Positions 60,969-64,000 of a stretch of DNA of 64,000 nucleotides are shown here, in pieces. The DNA is from CAUZJF01 sp965248605 (GTDB lineage: Bacteria > Chloroflexota > Dehalococcoidia > Lucifugimonadales > CAUZJF01), in NCBI GenBank assembly GCA_965248605.1, contig CBDFJV010000007.1, forward strand, positions 682,001 to 746,000. Reading direction: 5' to 3'. Within the stretch, counting starts at the first letter, position 1. Every line of letters begins with the position of its first letter. The notes under the pieces were generated by a model, which saw nothing but the letters and a program-made list of their open reading frames with translations, was not told the DNA's origin and searched no databases. A program made the position numbers and the translations under genes.

Positions 60969-61281
60969 GCACATTGTTCCTTGCCGTCAACCCCCTCCCA
61001 GCCCGGACGATATGTCCCTGACACGTGTACTATCTCCGCCTATTCCAGACAACAAAAAAGGGCCTGCATATATGGATGAGCATGGGGGCCACCGTTGCAT
61101 ATATTGTGAGCACCCACTCGAACAGGGATAGGGACGAAGGCTTCGCCTTCGGGCTTCGGCTGAGCCGCTCCACGGGCTCTTCAGCCATGAACACCCGCCC
61201 ACGAGAACAGCGAACGCTGGGTCTTGGGAGCTCCGTCTTGGTGACCGTTGACCACCGCCGTCTCAAAGGCGGCTTCGGGAC
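60969..61281. other. Intergenic stretch without a gene
   Basis: Includes an Ala/Arg-poor open frame fragment and a short GAAGGC/GCCTTC hairpin (about 61137-61155). Nothing that can be called a gene. Confidence 0.5.
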
Positions 61282-61608
61282 TTAGGGCTGGATCGTGTCC
61301 GCCACGGTCATGCGGACGGGCAGCCCGTCGTTGATCACAAGCTCCTGAATCGAGAGCGACTGCTCCCGGTCGAAGAGCTCGAACAGCTCCGCCACCGATT
61401 GCTTGAGGGCAAAGCCGTCCTTGTTGCGCGCGGTGTGGGGTCCGTTGTCCTTGCCGAACACGATCTGCCGCACCGCACGGGCCGGTGGTTCGAACACGGG
61501 CTCAAAGTCCCTCACCTCGAGCCCTTCGAGCCACCCGTATCTGATCTCCTGCATCACTTCGACAAGGCGTCGCCTGGCAGGAGTCAGGGACACCTTGGTC
61601 ACGTCCAT
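61282..61608 (-). CDS. Hypothetical protein with a structured 5' leader
   Basis: 108 residues, starting MDVTKVSLTPARRRLVEVM and ending VINDGLPVRMTVADTIQP. AAGGAGG is 10 bases before the ATG. Mixed alpha/beta, no signal peptide. VFEPPARAVRQIVFGKDNGP and LKQSVAELFELFDREQSL suggest a defined family, not identified. A 14-bp inverted repeat lies 45 bases upstream of the ATG. Confidence 0.6.
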   Translation of the reverse strand: MDVTKVSLTPARRRLVEVMQEIRYGWLEGLEVRDFEPVFEPPARAVRQIVFGKDNGPHTARNKDGFALKQSVAELFELFDREQSLSIQELVINDGLPVRMTVADTIQP

Positions 61609-61652
61609 CACTTCCGGACCTCCTTCCGCGCGCTCTGGCGCATCAACGAAAT

Positions 61653-61697
61653 CGCCCCCTGGGAGGCGGGTCCGGCGAGGATTCCTCCCAGGGGGCG
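61653..61697 (-). promoter_or_regulatory. 14-bp inverted repeat upstream of the 108-residue gene
   Basis: CGCCCCCTGGGAGG (61653-61666) and CCTCCCAGGGGGCG (61684-61697) are perfectly inverted around 17 bases. In the minus-strand leader they would form a very stable hairpin without a T-run. Confidence 0.65.
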
Positions 61698-61843
61698 TTG
61701 CCCGGCTTCCCAGGCAGTGCCTTTCGGGGGAAGATCTCTCGTCGGAGCCTTCACCCCTTAATGGCGAAATTTCGATGAACGACGCGGCGCGCCCTGCATG
61801 GGCAGCGGCGCGAAGGAGGCAGACACCGTGGTAAAATTGTCCA

Positions 61844-62153
61844 ATGGCGACCTTGAGAGTTGGCACACTGTCCGTAGTAACAGCCGCCCTCATCCTGACG
61901 GGCTGCACGGAGCCCGTTGTAGCGCCCGAGCCAATGCCGCCACAGGCGCCGCCAACGGCACCGCCGGCCACGACCGCTCCACCTAATCCGGCATTCACCC
62001 CAGCTTCAGAACCGTGGCGGCCCTTGCCGTTGCCGACGGCCACGGCCTCCGAAAGGGCATCAGCGGCGGATACGCGTCTGTACCTGACGGCCTTTCAGAA
62101 CGACTTCGTGAGCGTTGTCGACCCGGCCAGAGGACGCGCGCTGCATCAGAGCT
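61844..62153 (+). pseudogene. Surface lipoprotein, truncated by an IS256 fragment
   Basis: Signal peptide LSVVTAALILTGC with a lipobox (LTGC), a Pro/Ala-rich spacer (about residues 25-60), then LYLTAFQNDFVSVVDPARGR, the beginning of a beta-propeller of the YncE type. After ~100 residues it runs into transposase sequence and stops at 62176. Confidence 0.65.
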
Positions 62154-62415
62154 GGGTATGGAGAACGCAGCCCTGAGCGGGTGACGCAGCGCAACGGATA
62201 TCGGTCCCGAGCATGGGATACCCGTGTAGGGACCATGGAGTTGCAGATACCCAAGCTCAGAGAGGGAAGCTACTTTCCGAGCCTGCTGGAGCCACGGCGT
62301 CGCAGCGAGCGAGCTCTGCTGGCGGTGATCCAGCAGGCCTATGTGGAAGGCGTATCGACAAGGCGGGTGGACGACCTGGTCAAAGCGCTGGGGTGCGAGG
62401 GTATCTCACCGCAGG
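62154..62415 (+). pseudogene. IS256-family transposase fragment
   Basis: ERVTQRNGYRSRAWDTRVGT followed by IPKLREGSYFPSLLEPRRR and YVEGVSTRRVDDLVKALG, the conserved N-terminal block of Mutator-type transposases. Neither the catalytic Asp residues nor the ends are present. Confidence 0.8.
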
Positions 62416-62486
62416 CCAACCATTGAACGGAACGGTGTTGGGGCGTTATAGCGGGGACACTACTTAATGTTTCGCAATTTTGGTAC

Positions 62487-62867
62487 TTAGGCGACCTGTA
62501 CGCTCTGCTTCAGTGGACGTCCAGCATGGATGTCCGCGTGGCAGGACGCACAGGCGACGAGCGTCTTACGACGCCGTGCCGCCATCACCTCCATCCAGGC
62601 GGGCCTCGCAGCCCGCCCTCTCTTTCGCAGGTCTTTCATTGCCCGAGTGTGATGCACCTGTACTTTCACCGTTGAGCCACAAAGCTCGCAGGTGTTGGCA
62701 CGTACGCGCTGTTCGAGCTCCGTCCGACCGTTGATAAACGAGGGTGTTTGGTCGGTTAGGGTTGCCGTGTTGTCTCGTGCCAGGGATACGCTGCCCCAGT
62801 ACGCCACCTTGGTTCTTCGCCTGGTTGCTCCACCTTCACCAGCAGAACCTTTCGAGGCCCGCGCCAA
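62487..62867 (-). pseudogene. C-terminal fragment of a group II intron maturase (HNH part)
   Basis: RTELEQRVRANTCELCGS, VQVHHTRAMKDLRKRGRA and RPAWMEVMAARRRKTLVACA then CHADIHAGRP are the X/HNH region of group II intron proteins: two CxxC-type pairs and the HH-N-H catalytic set. The reverse transcriptase is absent, and no domain V structure is seen after the stop. Confidence 0.75.
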
Positions 62868-62950
62868 ACGAACGAAAAGGACAGAGAGCCACCGTGGCCC
62901 CGCTGGCAGATGAACAAGACCCCGCCAACGACCTGTTATGAGCTGCGGCT

Positions 62951-63199
62951 CTGGAGTACCTCACTGAGAGCTTGCCCACACACGAGCAGACGCTCCGGCT
63001 ACGCGAGTGCATTACCGCTAGAATCGGCTTTACCGAGTTTCCTGAACTACCGGAGGACGTGAACCGCGTCTCGGTCGAAGGCATCTTCGAGCTCGGTCTT
63101 GAGGGCCGGCTCTTCTCACATGGGACTGTGATACGATCCTCACTGTTGATGGCAGGTGAGCCACTTCGGAGCGTCCAGTGGGAGGCGAGACTGAGATGA
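62951..63199 (+). CDS. Possible short protein translationally coupled to the ABC transporter gene
   Basis: About 76-82 residues depending on a TTG (62972) or CTG (62951) start; REDCITARIG-like RECITARIGFTEFPELPED, then FELGLEGRLFSHGT. Its TGA overlaps the next ATG (ATGA), which argues for a real gene, but there is no good ribosome site and no family match. It may be the end of a truncated regulator gene. Confidence 0.35.
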   Translation: MEYLTESLPTHEQTLRLRECITARIGFTEFPELPEDVNRVSVEGIFELGLEGRLFSHGTVIRSSLLMAGEPLRSVQWEARLR

Positions 63200-63894
63200 C
63201 CAGTGCAGCGACGATGGAGCCAGCCCTTGCGGGGCGTGGACTGACGCAGAGCTTTGGCGACCGGAGTGTTCTCGATAGGGTCGACCTGGAGCTCCGCCGT
63301 GGAGAGGTCCTGGCCGTGGTGGGAGTGAGCGGCTCGGGGAAGTCGACGCTGCTCTACGCCCTGGCCGGCCTCCGGCAGCCGGACGGAGGCACGGTCGCGT
63401 GGGGTGACCACGCCGACATCTGGAGCCTCCGAGAGCCGCATATCACCCTCGTACGTCGGTCAACTTGTGGCTTCGTCTTCCAGTTCCCTGCCTTCCTCGA
63501 CGACCTCACCGTCGCCGCGAACGTCGCCGTCCCGCTCGTCGTGTCAGGGACCAAGCCACGGGAAGCGCAGAAGCGGGCCTGTGAGCTGCTAGAGCGGTTC
63601 GGGCTTGGCCCACTAACTGAGGAGTACCCATCTACGCTCTCCGGGGGAGAGCTTCAGCGCGCGTCCATAGCCCGTGCGCTGACGATGGATCCGAGCATCG
63701 TCTTCTGCGACGAGCCGACCGGCGCGCTGGACGAGAAGAACTCCGATATGGTGGTGGCAGAGCTGCGACGAGTAGCCACGGAGTTCGGCGTCGGCGTGTT
63801 GATCGTTACGCACGATCCCTCGGTGTGGGTGAAGTGCGACCGTGTACTCCGGTTGGACGAAGGAAGACTGGTAGAGGACCGTGCAGCGGCATGA
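63196..63894 (+). CDS. ABC transporter ATP-binding protein, MacB/LolD type
   Basis: 232 residues. Walker A GVSGSGKST, Q-loop VFQFPAF, signature LSGGELQRASIARAL, Walker B IVFCDEPTGALD, H-loop IVTHD. GGAGG is 10 bases before ATG. The next gene overlaps (ATGA) and starts like a FtsX-type permease, so the pair would form a mechanotransmission-type exporter of peptides, lipids or drugs. Confidence 0.92.
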   Translation: MTSAATMEPALAGRGLTQSFGDRSVLDRVDLELRRGEVLAVVGVSGSGKSTLLYALAGLRQPDGGTVAWGDHADIWSLREPHITLVRRSTCGFVFQFPAFLDDLTVAANVAVPLVVSGTKPREAQKRACELLERFGLGPLTEEYPSTLSGGELQRASIARALTMDPSIVFCDEPTGALDEKNSDMVVAELRRVATEFGVGVLIVTHDPSVWVKCDRVLRLDEGRLVEDRAAA

Positions 63895-64000
63895 GGCTCT
63901 TCTTCCGATTCGTCTGGCCCCGCTCCTGGCGCTCGCTCTCTGTCTGGATTCCACTGATTGCGGTCGGCGTCATCTCATGCGTCGGCCTCTCGCTGGCGAT
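63891..64000 (+). CDS. FtsX-like ABC permease, N-terminal part (cut by window edge)
   Basis: 36 residues visible: FFRFVWPRSWRSLSVWIPL followed by the hydrophobic IAVGVISCVGLSLA. Position after an ATP-binding gene with a 4-base overlap gives the assignment. Confidence 0.6.
   Translation, partial: MRLFFRFVWPRSWRSLSVWIPLIAVGVISCVGLSLA

Overview
The window looks like a chromosomal segment of a high-GC, free-living bacterium, most likely a member of the Chloroflexota (SAR202/Dehalococcoidia-like) or a relative. This rests on gene content only: an HtpX-PspAB pair, a separate cobalamin-binding mutase subunit, a Bacillus-type AroH next to an AroF-type DAHP synthase, two glutamine synthetases of different type beside GOGAT, DUF6295, and many amidase, dehydrogenase and epimerase genes. 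No rRNA or tRNA gene was seen, so the placement is an inference.

Layout. 1-7 kb: catabolic genes on the plus strand (mutase subunit, HAD phosphatase, amidase, P-loop kinase, 2-hydroxyacid dehydrogenase, aldo-keto reductase, MFS carrier). 7-12 kb: a cupredoxin-type lipoprotein gene split by an IS1380-family element that was itself split by a second copy. 12-15.1 kb: an MFS gene and the aroH-aroF operon, preceded by a Phe/Tyr-rich leader peptide and an attenuator. 15.1-16.4 kb: a non-coding stretch with a promoter, three tandem hairpins, a terminator and many small palindromic repeats. 16.4-24.6 kb: ThDP-dependent decarboxylase, dinB, an autoregulated RelE-fold/DUF2283 pair joined to an epimerase, fmt, a kinase, a GT-C glycosyltransferase and a SelW-like selenoprotein with an in-frame UGA. 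24.8-36.7 kb: a nitrogen-assimilation block on the minus strand (amt remnant, small membrane protein, glnA, glnA, GNAT, gltB, gltD, dehydrogenase), with a GlnR-type box of four 5-mers at exact 11-bp spacing. 37-40.4 kb: rnc, htpX, pspAB and a second nuclease/DUF2283 pair.

40.4-49.2 kb is accessory DNA: a 5'-truncated IS21 element abutting a decayed prophage (methyltransferase, nucleotidyltransferase, proteasome-like hydrolase with two frameshifts, terminase stub), then a set of surface proteins. 49.2-56.2 kb returns to housekeeping-type genes (epimerase, histidine kinase, FHA protein, CorA, an atypical carbamoyltransferase, VanZ-like). 56.2-63.1 kb is a graveyard of mobile DNA (IS1182 intact; IS630, IS256 and group II intron fragments) with a VapBC module, a dienelactone hydrolase and a truncated lipoprotein. 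The window ends in an ABC exporter operon cut by the window edge.

The most interesting items are regulatory or were hidden from simple gene calling: the Phe/Tyr attenuator, the GlnR-like operator, the selenoprotein, and the tandem-hairpin RNA with its own promoter and terminator.
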